NCBI RefSeq assembly: GCF_000425505.1
Contig: NZ_KE384393.1
Span: 226,795-290,794, forward strand
From: Flavobacterium frigidarium DSM 17623
GTDB lineage: Bacteria; Bacteroidota; Bacteroidia; Flavobacteriales; Flavobacteriaceae
Reading direction: 5' to 3'
Length of the DNA stretch: 64,000 nt
Positions 40,320-48,668 of the stretch are shown here, piece by piece. The notes beneath the pieces are model-generated. The model was not told the DNA's origin. It searched no databases and worked only from the letters and a program-made list of their open reading frames with translations. Position 1 is the stretch's first letter. Every line of letters starts with the position of its first letter. The position numbers and the translations under genes were made by a program.

Positions 40320-41420
40320 TTAAAGTTCTAAATCTTTAATATCGTTGTAATGTACTTTTTGCTTGATCGTTCCTTTTTCTAATTTAACAATACTTGGATT
40401 TGCTCTTTCGATTGTTTTTAAAGCGATAGCGTCACAAGTGTAATAATCAAAATCGAGTCCGTATTTTTTCTTTGATTGTTCGATTACTTCTCGTGATGAA
40501 TTAGTCATACCTACGACTTTATATCCTTTGGCTACAGCCTTATCATTTAAATTTTTAAGTTTTAACATACCCGCTTCATCAGCAATAGTCAAGTCGTAGC
40601 TTACAAACATTAGTAATTTTGGTTCTTGTAAAAATTCTTCTTTATAATCAGAATCATCCTTCATCATAGTAAAATCATGAATTGGGGGAACGTAACCCTC
40701 TGTAATAATGTTGTCTTTTCGCTCAACAAATTCAGCTCCTTCAGGTATCGCCATTAAATCATCTTCTTTGAATTCAGTGTTCACACCGTTTACATTGTAA
40801 ATAAATATCATTTCCACAACAGATTGAGGTGCATCCTCAGGAATTTCCATTCCTTTTTGAATATTTTCTCCTACAGCATAAGGTCTAAAGTCAATTATTG
40901 GCAAGTGGTTAAGTACCCAAACAGCCATAAACATGCACAAAACAATACTCGCGTAAGCAATAATATTTTGTATTTTATTGTCAAATAGTGATTTCACTAA
41001 ATGTTTGTTGAAAAATAGTATTAGAATGAAAAATAACAGGACCACATCTTTTGTAAATGATTGCCAAGGTGTTAATTTTAAAGCGTCTCCAAAGCATCCA
41101 CAATCTTTTACAACGTCAAAATATGCAGAGTAAAAAGTCAAGAAGGTGAAAAATACAATCATCAATAGTAAACTCCAAATAGTGAATTTTGATTTGTATC
41201 CAATAAGTAACATCACTCCTAAAACTACTTCGATAATAACTAGAAAAAGCGCTAGATCTAGAGAAAATGGCACTAGAAAAGGCATGTTAAAAACGGGTTC
41301 GCTAAAATATTCTGCTAATTTATATGAAAATCCAACAGGATCGTTCAATTTAATTAAACCTGAAATTATAAATAGTAAACCAACAAATATTCTAGAAAAT
41401 TGAGTAATGATATTTTTCAT
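40320..41420 (-). CDS. DoxX/MauE-like membrane protein with C-terminal thioredoxin-like domain (BT_3928 type)
   Basis: A 366-residue protein. The N-terminal four-helix DoxX/MauE-like membrane domain (1-135) has RIFVGLLFIISGLIKLNDPV and the cysteine pair VVKDCGCFGDALKL (Cys107, Cys109) typical of redox-linked MauE proteins. Another helix lies near 150-170. A soluble domain (about 215-366) has thioredoxin-like order but lacks CxxC: LLMFVSYDLTIADEAG stands where the active site would be. I recognise the Bacteroidota family labelled BT_3928. Function is unknown; electron transfer across the membrane is plausible. It starts 13 bases after the DUF1599 gene, so the two are co-transcribed. Confidence 0.78.
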   Translation of the reverse strand: MKNIITQFSRIFVGLLFIISGLIKLNDPVGFSYKLAEYFSEPVFNMPFLVPFSLDLALFLVIIEVVLGVMLLIGYKSKFTIWSLLLMIVFFTFLTFYSAYFDVVKDCGCFGDALKLTPWQSFTKDVVLLFFILILFFNKHLVKSLFDNKIQNIIAYASIVLCMFMAVWVLNHLPIIDFRPYAVGENIQKGMEIPEDAPQSVVEMIFIYNVNGVNTEFKEDDLMAIPEGAEFVERKDNIITEGYVPPIHDFTMMKDDSDYKEEFLQEPKLLMFVSYDLTIADEAGMLKLKNLNDKAVAKGYKVVGMTNSSREVIEQSKKKYGLDFDYYTCDAIALKTIERANPSIVKLEKGTIKQKVHYNDIKDLEL

Positions 41421-41433
41421 AATTAATCGAAAT

Positions 41434-41976
41434 TTATGCGTGTGCGTTCATTAATATTAATGCAAAGATGGAGTAATTGATCATGTCTTGGTAATTGGCA
41501 TCAATTCCTTCAGAGACGATCGTTTTTCCTTTATTATCCTCAATTTGTTTCACGCGTAATAGTTTTTGAAGAATCAAATCTGTAAGTGAACTTACCCTCA
41601 TTTCACGCCAAGCCTCACCATAATCGTGATTTTTAGCCTCCATTAATTCTTTTGTAATTTTGACTTTAGCATCATATAATTCAGTTGCTCTTGCCACATT
41701 TAAGTCTGGCTGATCTACAACGCCCAACTCTAATTGAATCAAAGCCATGATGGAATAATTAATAATCCCGATGAATTCTCCTTTTTCATCCTCATCAATT
41801 TTTCTAACCTCGTTCTCTTGTAGACTACGAATGCGTTGTGCTTTAATGAAAATTTGATCTGTCAATGATGGCAGTCTTAAAATACGCCATGCGCTTCCGT
41901 AATCTGTCATTTTATTGCTGTAAAGTGAACGACATATCGCGATCACTGCATCATATTCTTGAGAAGTATTCTTCAT
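41434..41976 (-). CDS. DUF1599 (Nmad1-like) protein with tandem duplication
   Basis: A 180-residue cytoplasmic protein made of two similar halves. DYGSAWRILRLPSLTDQI (25-42) matches DYGEAWREMRVSSLTDLI (118-135), and INYSIMALI (72-80) matches INYSIFALI (166-174). The repeat unit is DUF1599, also called a nucleotide-modification-associated domain from its phage contexts. Its cellular role in Bacteroidota is unknown. It starts a likely operon with the BT_3928-type gene. A TATTTTTG -7 element (42006-42013) lies 30 bases upstream. It is divergent from folP. Confidence 0.82.
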   Translation of the reverse strand: MKNTSQEYDAVIAICRSLYSNKMTDYGSAWRILRLPSLTDQIFIKAQRIRSLQENEVRKIDEDEKGEFIGIINYSIMALIQLELGVVDQPDLNVARATELYDAKVKITKELMEAKNHDYGEAWREMRVSSLTDLILQKLLRVKQIEDNKGKTIVSEGIDANYQDMINYSIFALILMNAHA

Positions 41977-42005
41977 TATTGGTGTATATTTGTCTAAAAT
42001 TTGCT

Positions 42006-42013
42006 CAAAAATA
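42006..42013 (-). promoter_or_regulatory. -7 element of DUF1599 operon
   Basis: TATTTTTG on the minus strand, an exact TAnnTTTG match, 30 bases before the start codon. A second match, TATATTTG at 41985-41992 on the plus strand, could serve folP. Confidence 0.4.
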
Positions 42014-42036
42014 GCGATTAATTTTAAAAAAGGCCG

Positions 42037-42057
42037 AAGTTTAAAGTCGAAAGTTAA
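42037..42057. repeat. AAGTNNA heptamer tandem repeat
   Basis: AAGTTTA, AAGTCGA, AAGTTAA: three consecutive seven-base units between the DUF1599 gene and folP, close in form to the units at 12447-12467. Confidence 0.6.
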
Positions 42058-42124
42058 CTAGATTATGGGGTTTGCGTTCGATAATGAAGTAAACGATAGG
42101 CCAGCAACAACAAACAAAATAGTC

Positions 42125-42961
42125 ATGACGATAAATTGCAAAGGAAAACTAATAGATTTGTCTACGCCCAAAGTAATGGGAATCTTGAATATCACTCCTG
42201 ATTCCTTTTTTGACGGAGGTAGTTACAATACAGAAAATTCCATTTTAGATCAAGTTCAAAAAATGCTTGACGAAGGAGCTACGTTTATAGATGTAGGTGC
42301 ATATTCTAGTAAGCCTAATGCTGAAAACGTTTCTGAAGAAGAAGAATTAAATCGAATTGTTCCAATCGTACAAGCCATTGTAAAGCGGTTTCCAGATGTT
42401 TTACTTTCGATAGATACTTTTAGGAGTACCGTGGCAGCCACCTGCTTAGAGCATGGTGCTGCATTGATAAATGACATATCAGCCTCTCACTTAGACAACC
42501 GCATGATGGAAGTCATAGCAAAACATAATGTACCTTACATCATGATGCATATGAGGGGAACCCCTCAAAATATGCAAGAAGAGACCCATTACGAGGATGT
42601 TGTAAAAGAGAGTATTTCTTATTTTGCAGAGCGCATTGCAACAGCAAGAAGCCTGCGAATAAATGATTTGATTATTGATCCGGGATTCGGTTTTGCAAAA
42701 ACTGTGGAGCAAAATTATGAAATCCTTCAAAAGTTACATTTGTACCAAACGCTTGAGCTACCTATTTTAGTTGGAATCTCTAGAAAATCAATGATTCAAA
42801 AAGCATTGAAAGTTACTGCACAAGACGCCCTAAATGGCACTACAGTATTAAACACAATTGCATTAACTAATGGAGCTGCGATATTACGCGTTCATGATGT
42901 CAAAGAAGCAGTAGAAGCTGTGAAATTATTTAATATTTTAAATCTTAAAGATGAAGTATAG
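42125..42961 (+). CDS. folP: Dihydropteroate synthase
   Basis: A 278-residue TIM-barrel enzyme joining p-aminobenzoate to hydroxymethyl-dihydropterin diphosphate in folate synthesis. Blocks in order: VMGILNITPDSFFDGG (pterin pyrophosphate loop), FIDVGAYSSKP, LSIDTFRS, LINDISAS, MMHMRGTPQNM, IDPGFGFAK, GISRKS and a C-terminal LRVHDV. All substrate-binding motifs are present. The frame is open for 20 codons upstream, but MTINCKGKLIDL at 42125 is the natural start. Its last 11 bases overlap the start of the next gene, so translation is likely coupled. Confidence 0.96.
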   Translation: MTINCKGKLIDLSTPKVMGILNITPDSFFDGGSYNTENSILDQVQKMLDEGATFIDVGAYSSKPNAENVSEEEELNRIVPIVQAIVKRFPDVLLSIDTFRSTVAATCLEHGAALINDISASHLDNRMMEVIAKHNVPYIMMHMRGTPQNMQEETHYEDVVKESISYFAERIATARSLRINDLIIDPGFGFAKTVEQNYEILQKLHLYQTLELPILVGISRKSMIQKALKVTAQDALNGTTVLNTIALTNGAAILRVHDVKEAVEAVKLFNILNLKDEV

Positions 42962-43580
42962 TATTGTTTTTTTATGTCTGGTTTTATTTTCATGTGGAAA
43001 TAAAGAAGATGTTTTATTACCAAAATCAAATCACACCATTGTAGGTGATGTGACTGATCATTCCGCTATTTATATGTTTTTTAAAACTAAGGGGAATGAT
43101 ACAATCGTTGAAGTAAATAGAAAAAATAGCATAATTTCAACCAACTGGATTTTAAATATAGACAAGCGATTACCTCTTAAATTAGTCATTCCTGAAGTTG
43201 CAAAGCTGCAAACTAAAAAGAGAGAGGAAAAAGCACATAAAAATGAATTAGCTGACAATTACTTCGCTTATGCTGATAGTATTGGTAAAAACATGGCATT
43301 CATTCCGTTTACTCATGTTTATTATGAAGTTGATAAACCTATGGAAGCCGATTTAATTTTCTATTTCAAGAAAGGATCTAAGTTGGTACTTTGTAATAAT
43401 ACTACTTTTGATAGGGATTTAATAATGGGGTACTTGAATAATTTAGATCTTGCTGTGACGCCAAAAATTATTTTAGCATTCGATAAGAACATGACTTTCG
43501 ATCAATACCTTCAAACTAAAGTTATTATTAGAGAATTAGATTCGTTTACAAATGAAACCCCAAAGGAATTTCTTTTTTAA
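42951..43580 (+). CDS. Lipoprotein of unknown function, coupled to folP
   Basis: A 209-residue lipoprotein: MKYSIVFLCLVLFSCGNK gives lipidated Cys15. The mature part has no motif I can name. It contains NIDKRLPLKLVIPEVAKLQ, a Lys/Glu-rich helix near residues 85-95, and MEADLIFYFKKGSKLVL. The start codon overlaps the folP stop by 11 bases, implying translational coupling. A link with folate synthesis is not expected from its envelope location. It may simply share a transcript. Confidence 0.65.
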   Translation: MKYSIVFLCLVLFSCGNKEDVLLPKSNHTIVGDVTDHSAIYMFFKTKGNDTIVEVNRKNSIISTNWILNIDKRLPLKLVIPEVAKLQTKKREEKAHKNELADNYFAYADSIGKNMAFIPFTHVYYEVDKPMEADLIFYFKKGSKLVLCNNTTFDRDLIMGYLNNLDLAVTPKIILAFDKNMTFDQYLQTKVIIRELDSFTNETPKEFLF

Positions 43581-43613
43581 AAGGATTCATGTTTAAGTTA
43601 CTACCGTATCTAT

Positions 43614-44087
43614 TTACTGATGATGATACGGTTCGTTTTTCAAAATTGTAAAGCCGCGATATACTTGCTCAATAAAGAATAGGCGAACCATTTGGTGAGA
43701 AAAGGTCATTAGAGAAAGTGATATCTTCCCTTTGGCTTTGGCATATACCGTTTCAGAAAATCCGTAAGGACCTCCGATTACAAAAACTAGAGTTTTAACA
43801 CCCGAGTTCATCTTTTTTTGAAGTTCCTCTGAGAAGCCAACACTAGAATAATTTTTCCCGTTTTCATCTAGCAAAATTAGCTGATCGGTAGGAGTTATTT
43901 TGGCTAAAATAAGTTCGCCCTCTTTTTCCTTCTGTTGACTTTCAGATAAATTTTTGACATTCTTGATATCAGGAATGATTTCTAAATCAAACTCTACATA
44001 AAAAGACAACCTCTTTGTATAATCATCGATTAAGGTTTGTAATGCTTTATTGTCTGTCTTACCTATGGCAATTAATTTGATATTCAT
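43614..44087 (-). CDS. rlmH: 23S rRNA (pseudouridine1915-N3)-methyltransferase
   Basis: A 157-residue SPOUT methyltransferase, full length for RlmH. It methylates pseudouridine 1915 in helix 69 of assembled 70S ribosomes. The SAM-binding knot is visible as TLVFVIGGPYGFSETVYAKA, and the C-terminal block is LSLMTFSHQMVRLFFIEQVYRG, followed by the invariant-looking EPYHHQ end. It converges with the folP lipoprotein gene over 33 bases without a strong terminator. Confidence 0.97.
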   Translation of the reverse strand: MNIKLIAIGKTDNKALQTLIDDYTKRLSFYVEFDLEIIPDIKNVKNLSESQQKEKEGELILAKITPTDQLILLDENGKNYSSVGFSEELQKKMNSGVKTLVFVIGGPYGFSETVYAKAKGKISLSLMTFSHQMVRLFFIEQVYRGFTILKNEPYHHQ

Positions 44088-44171
44088 TAAGGGAAATTTT
44101 AGAATTCTTAGAGACCATTATTTTCTAAGTACTACTCAATAAAGTAGTGGCGTTATTTTATAAAAACTAGG

Positions 44172-45590
44172 TTATTTTAAGGGGAAGTTTGCTTCAAATT
44201 TTTCAAATCTTCTATCAAGATCTTGTACTAGCTCTTTCTTTACTTTTTCGTTTTTGATAAAACTAAAATTGATGCTGTTGTACACATACTGTTTGATTTC
44301 ACTGTATGACACTTCTTTATATCGCTTAGCTAAAAGTACATATTGTTCTGTCATATTGGTACGTAAGATCCCCGCATCATCAGTACTAATAACTATAGGT
44401 ACATTAAAATCTCGGTACAAAGATATGGGATGACGATTTTCTTTTACTCGCAGGATGAATTCGTTACTAACAAGATTTATTTCGATAGGAATTTGCTGTT
44501 TAGCCATATATTGAAGTAAAGAATACGCATTTTTCTCATAAGCCATGTCCACTCCATGACCTATTCTATTCGCTCCAGCGACATAAATTGCATCGTTAAT
44601 ATGCCAAGTTAAATCCTCAGGTTGCACTAAACCTAAAGTTAATTCTCCAGCATGCAACGTATATTTAACATCAGGAAAAATGCTGTGACAATATTTAAAC
44701 ATCACCATGTGGAGCCAATAATCGTTCATTGAATTGTCTCCATCTTCTGGAGAGACGATATTAACACCTGCCATTAAATCGCTGCTATCAGCAGAGATAA
44801 AAGCTACAACTAAGTTTTTAAATAAGTCTACAGGTTCCATAAAGCGCAGCACAAAATTTTGATAACGCATCGTGAATTTGTCATCATCAATTTTCAAATC
44901 ATTGTGCATTTTTGCAACAAAATTAATATTGAAATCTTGAGCAAACTTCTTAGCATCTCTTTTTTGAAATGTTTTATAAAGTGATTCTAATAATTTTTTT
45001 ACTGCTTTTTCGTCTTTGTTGCTTGCTGCTGCACGCAATTGAGCATTAAATGTAGCTAAATCTTTTGTGCTAATGTCGGCAGGAATTGTTGATAGTTGCG
45101 TTTCTATGTAACTCAAATTTTCTGAGATAGCTCTATTTTTAAGTTCTAATAATCCTTCTCCAAAATGTCCTGGGATTGTTGGACTAAACTTTTGAAACGA
45201 TTCAAAAAACAGTTTATCAGAAGGGTAACTCACACCATTATAATCCTTAGCAGACCATTTCTCCATTATCTTTTGCTTGTAGGCATACAATTCACCTTTT
45301 TTATTTAGAGTAGAAAAACGCTCCCAATTGCCGGTTTCTGGTTTTTCTTTTAATACTTCCATCGTGCTAGTATTCAAATAAAAGTCATCAGCAATAGCAT
45401 CCTCTAGCATAGGTTCGGCATAAATAGAACCACTAAAATGATGGTGTAAATCGCCTCCTTTTGGCATTTGGGAAAAGAAAGCTGTTAATTCTGCTTCATT
45501 ATCTCGAATTTTTTCGAAATAACTGTTTGCATTTTGAGCTTGGCTTAAGTTTATTATAGCCGAAATTATTAGGGTAATGTATATTTTCAT
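44172..45590 (-). CDS. Secreted adenosine deaminase (ADGF-like)
   Basis: A 472-residue exported deaminase: signal peptide MKIYITLIISAIINLSQAQ. The metal-binding motif GDLHHHFSGS (His49, His51) is near the N-terminus, followed by YTLHAGE, NRIGHGVDM and IVISTDDAGI. These give the zinc ligands and catalytic Glu/His/Asp of adenosine deaminases. A long helical insertion and the secretion signal resemble extracellular ADGF/CECR1-type enzymes more than cytoplasmic Add. It would convert extracellular adenosine to inosine, helping purine scavenging. With the 5'-nucleotidase genes near 62-64 kb it could form a nucleotide-salvage route (inference). A TATCTTTG -7 element lies at 45697-45704, about 100 bases upstream. 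Confidence 0.88.
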   Translation of the reverse strand: MKIYITLIISAIINLSQAQNANSYFEKIRDNEAELTAFFSQMPKGGDLHHHFSGSIYAEPMLEDAIADDFYLNTSTMEVLKEKPETGNWERFSTLNKKGELYAYKQKIMEKWSAKDYNGVSYPSDKLFFESFQKFSPTIPGHFGEGLLELKNRAISENLSYIETQLSTIPADISTKDLATFNAQLRAAASNKDEKAVKKLLESLYKTFQKRDAKKFAQDFNINFVAKMHNDLKIDDDKFTMRYQNFVLRFMEPVDLFKNLVVAFISADSSDLMAGVNIVSPEDGDNSMNDYWLHMVMFKYCHSIFPDVKYTLHAGELTLGLVQPEDLTWHINDAIYVAGANRIGHGVDMAYEKNAYSLLQYMAKQQIPIEINLVSNEFILRVKENRHPISLYRDFNVPIVISTDDAGILRTNMTEQYVLLAKRYKEVSYSEIKQYVYNSINFSFIKNEKVKKELVQDLDRRFEKFEANFPLK

Positions 45591-45696
45591 AAATTGAATT
45601 TAGTGTGGGTATTGAGCGTGTTTTTTTTAGTAAGCTTTTAAGTGATTTGAAGTTTAATCATTTTGATGATGGCTTACATTTTACTCTAAAACTGAG

Positions 45697-45704
45697 CAAA
45701 GATA
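45697..45704 (-). promoter_or_regulatory. -7 element of adenosine deaminase gene
   Basis: TATCTTTG on the minus strand, an exact TAnnTTTG match, predicting a leader of about 100 bases for the deaminase mRNA. No -33 element is evident. Confidence 0.35.
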
Positions 45705-45722
45705 GTAGATTCTAGGATTAAA

Positions 45723-45750
45723 AAAAAACACTGCGAATATGCAATGTTTT
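45723..45750 (-). terminator. Probable terminator of DUF2254 gene
   Basis: AAAACActGC pairs with GCaaTGTTTT (one mismatch) around GAATAT. The long A-run just left (45719-45727) reads as U on the minus strand. It lies about 130 bases past the stop codon of the DUF2254 gene. Confidence 0.55.
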
Positions 45751-45883
45751 TAACAGCATTAAAAAATGCTTACGTCTTACAATTTATGTAGTATATTTAT
45801 AACCTAAGTTTAATTTTTATGGAAGGACTAAAAATCGATTCTGAAATTTTTTAATGAACTGATATCGTCAGTTATCAAACAGT

Positions 45884-47131
45884 CTAGATTAAACAGTTTT
45901 CTTTCAAGAGCATGATATCTGCCTCCAGATTCATTACCAACTCAGCTCTATCAAATGCTTGTGAGGAATGAAAGTAACTTGCGAGGGAAATATCTTTATT
46001 ATTATTAGTAGATAATATATGAAAAGCTTTTTGCAGGCGCAACATTACTTCAATGTTTGCTGCTCCATCTCGAGCAATAGGGCGGAAGGCATCTTCAAAT
46101 AAATCAGCGATCTCAATTTCAGGAACTGCGATGCGATCATATATTATGTCCTCGTCTTTATTTTCCTGCTTAACTGAATTCCAAATCGAAAATAACTTAA
46201 TGTGGCTGTTGATGATTTGGATAGCCGTTCCTGGATCATTTACGGCAGGAGATAATGCTCTACTAGCAATTTCGCTTAAAGTGATAATTCCAAAGCGTGG
46301 ATCAGTTTCAAAATAACGAGAGTTTCCAATTGTAAATGCTTCTTGTATTTTTCCTATATCTAAATCTATTTTTTCATTGCTAGAATGAAAAGAAAGTAGC
46401 GTTTGTTGATTAGAAACGAATTTTCCGGGAATCACATGCAGGGTAAAAATTGCGTTCATGTTTTTAGCTATCTTTTGCAGTGCATTCATATTAATTTGCT
46501 GAATATAACCTGTCGAGGGGCTTTCAATATTTTGACCACTGCTACGGTGTTGATCAACAGGAATTCCGTGTAGATTGGGTGATTGTAACCGATTCGTAAT
46601 GGCTGAAATTGTGGTGTCTTCAATTAGTTTAATGGTGTGTCCCATACGTCCAAGTTTAGAAATACGCTCAACCCAACGTAAAAAGGTGAGGATAACTAAG
46701 GTGAAAAAAAGCAACGTGAAAACGAATAATGTGAATAAACCAGCACGCCCATAGTAGCCGTTCTTTAAGGCAACCAGAGCGACGATACTAAAAATAAACG
46801 AACCTATAAAAACAGATAATGCATTTTTTGAAACGTCATCATTAATAATCAATTTGAATGACCTTGGCGTGGCAGTGTTGCTAGCAGCAGCAAATGCTGA
46901 AAGCATCGAGCCAACAGTGAATATCGCTATCACAAGCATGCTTGCAGAAATAATATTTAATAGCTCTGATAGTGATTCTACCTTAATATCAGGGACAAGT
47001 TCGTGTAATCGTGTTCTGTCAGCAAGTTGCGCAATTAATGCAGAACCAATAGAGATGATACAAAATATAAGCGGTCTAAACCACAATTTTTCTTTGATGC
47101 GATGAATAACGAAGCGTAAATGCTCTTCCAT
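45884..47131 (-). CDS. DUF2254 membrane protein
   Basis: A 415-residue inner-membrane protein. Four hydrophobic segments lie in the first 155 residues (WFRPLIFCIISIGSALIAQL; SASMLVIAIFTVGSMLSAFA; VFIGSFIFSIVALVAL; LFTLFVFTLLFFTLVILTFL). A soluble C-terminal half contains TGYIQQINMNALQKIA, the DPRFGIITLSEIASRALSPA block and NDPGTAIQIINSHIKLF. These are hallmarks of DUF2254, whose function is unknown. It appears to be a single gene. The start MEEHLRFVIHRIKEKL precedes the first helix in the usual way. Confidence 0.9.
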   Translation of the reverse strand: MEEHLRFVIHRIKEKLWFRPLIFCIISIGSALIAQLADRTRLHELVPDIKVESLSELLNIISASMLVIAIFTVGSMLSAFAAASNTATPRSFKLIINDDVSKNALSVFIGSFIFSIVALVALKNGYYGRAGLFTLFVFTLLFFTLVILTFLRWVERISKLGRMGHTIKLIEDTTISAITNRLQSPNLHGIPVDQHRSSGQNIESPSTGYIQQINMNALQKIAKNMNAIFTLHVIPGKFVSNQQTLLSFHSSNEKIDLDIGKIQEAFTIGNSRYFETDPRFGIITLSEIASRALSPAVNDPGTAIQIINSHIKLFSIWNSVKQENKDEDIIYDRIAVPEIEIADLFEDAFRPIARDGAANIEVMLRLQKAFHILSTNNNKDISLASYFHSSQAFDRAELVMNLEADIMLLKENCLI

Positions 47132-47239
47132 AAAAAGTGGTTTCTGCCTAAATTAATACATATTTATCAAAATAACTAGCGTTTTTAAAAGGATCAGGGC
47201 ATTCTTGAAATTTTCGAATACTTAAAAAATGGTAAGGAT

Positions 47240-48304
47240 TTAGAGCGGTGTTCCATTTTTGCCTGCTTCAATTTTCTCATCGGCTAGTTCTTTATCATCG
47301 GCATCTGCAGTCATTTTATCAGAGTCATCTTTACTTGCTATAACTAAGCTAATACTAATAGGGAAGTGGTCAGAATCAATAGATTTTTCGACATTCATTT
47401 TTACCAATCTAAAATGGCTACTTAAAAAATAATGATCAAGCGGCCATCTAAATAATATTTTTTTTGCGTTAAAAGTACTGTACATGCCGCGACCTCGTCG
47501 TGGATCTAATAGTTCGCTAGTTTTTAAAAATAACCTAGTGGTGTAACTCCATGCAACGTCGTTCATATCTCCCATCACTAAACAAGGTTTGTTGTACTCT
47601 TTAGCCATTTTTCCAACCATCAAAATTTCAGCGTCGCGATCAGTGCTAAATTTATTTTCTTTTGGAACAGGTGGTGTAGGGTGTAAGCCGTAAATTCTTA
47701 CCGTTTGATTGTCATGTTTGATATCTGCAATGATAGAGGGAATTTCTTTGTCAATTAGAAAGTTGATTTCTTGTCTTTTAATAGGTAATTTACTGTAAAA
47801 TAAAAGTCCGTAGGTGTTATCTTGAGGAATCTCGATGTAATAGGGATATGTTTCTCTTAAAGTAATTACGGCGTCGCGCCATTTATGGTCTGTTTCTACT
47901 AAAAATAAAATATCAGGATTGCGTTCCTTAACTAATGCGAGTAATTTGGCGAAGCTATTGTTGTACTGATACACATTTGATACTAAAAAATTTAAAGGTG
48001 TTTTACTAGAGTCTTCAGCTCTGTCAACCATTGTTTTTCCTAAAAAGGTAAAAGGAACTATAACATAAGCGAGGTGAATTAATGTGACACCTAAAAAAAT
48101 GATTATTCCCCAGTCAATTAGTAATGTGCTGTCTCTATAATATACTAACCATCCTGCTAAAGCAATCGATACTAAGACAAATTTTTGTAATCTAGGATAG
48201 TCAAAAACACGAAAAATCCAGAAGTCTTTTTTAATCAATGGCAATAAAACTACTAGTGAAAGTAAGAATGAAAAGCAGTATAGTATAATCTTTAAAGTTG
48301 TCAT
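47240..48304 (-). CDS. Membrane-anchored endonuclease/exonuclease/phosphatase family protein
   Basis: A 354-residue protein with three N-terminal membrane helices (to about residue 95) and an EEP catalytic domain. The active-site set is visible: Asn in FLVSNVYQYNN, Glu in FLVETDH, Asp/Asn in VMGDMNDVAW and the final Asp-His in SDHFPI. Known EEP enzymes cleave phosphodiester bonds in nucleic acids, phospholipids or nucleotides. The membrane-anchored bacterial branch has no settled substrate. The highly charged C-terminal tail (residues 330-354) is unusual but short. It is monocistronic, with a 364-base gap upstream. Confidence 0.85.
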   Translation of the reverse strand: MTTLKIILYCFSFLLSLVVLLPLIKKDFWIFRVFDYPRLQKFVLVSIALAGWLVYYRDSTLLIDWGIIIFLGVTLIHLAYVIVPFTFLGKTMVDRAEDSSKTPLNFLVSNVYQYNNSFAKLLALVKERNPDILFLVETDHKWRDAVITLRETYPYYIEIPQDNTYGLLFYSKLPIKRQEINFLIDKEIPSIIADIKHDNQTVRIYGLHPTPPVPKENKFSTDRDAEILMVGKMAKEYNKPCLVMGDMNDVAWSYTTRLFLKTSELLDPRRGRGMYSTFNAKKILFRWPLDHYFLSSHFRLVKMNVEKSIDSDHFPISISLVIASKDDSDKMTADADDKELADEKIEAGKNGTPL

Positions 48305-48668
48305 TTATGATCATTTGAATATTGAATGGAAATAGTTTCGAATTACTTCTAAATTGCTATTTTGTCAAATAGCGAGTGGCATCGAAAATTTTAAAGTAAA
48401 AAACGGAATAAAAGTAATTAATTGAAGTGAAAAATGTTGTCTTTGTAACGAGAAAATCATTTCGAAATTGAAAGTTTTAGGTCGGCAAAATTAATTATTT
48501 CAATGAAATCTAGTTGAGAAACGCTATACTATTCGATAATTTACTAATTAATAGTGTATTAAGAAGAAATAGTGTTTATCGTCAATAATTAATTGGACGG
48601 CATTGTATGAGAAGTTTTTCAATCTATAAAAAAACGAGTACATTAGCACTAAATAAAAATTTTGTAAA
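48305..48668. other. AT-rich intergenic region before nadC
   Basis: 364 bases between divergent genes, strongly A+T-rich. A TAATTTTG -7 element on the minus strand (48486-48493) could drive the EEP gene with a long leader. I see no coding frame, RNA gene or long repeat. Confidence 0.5.
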
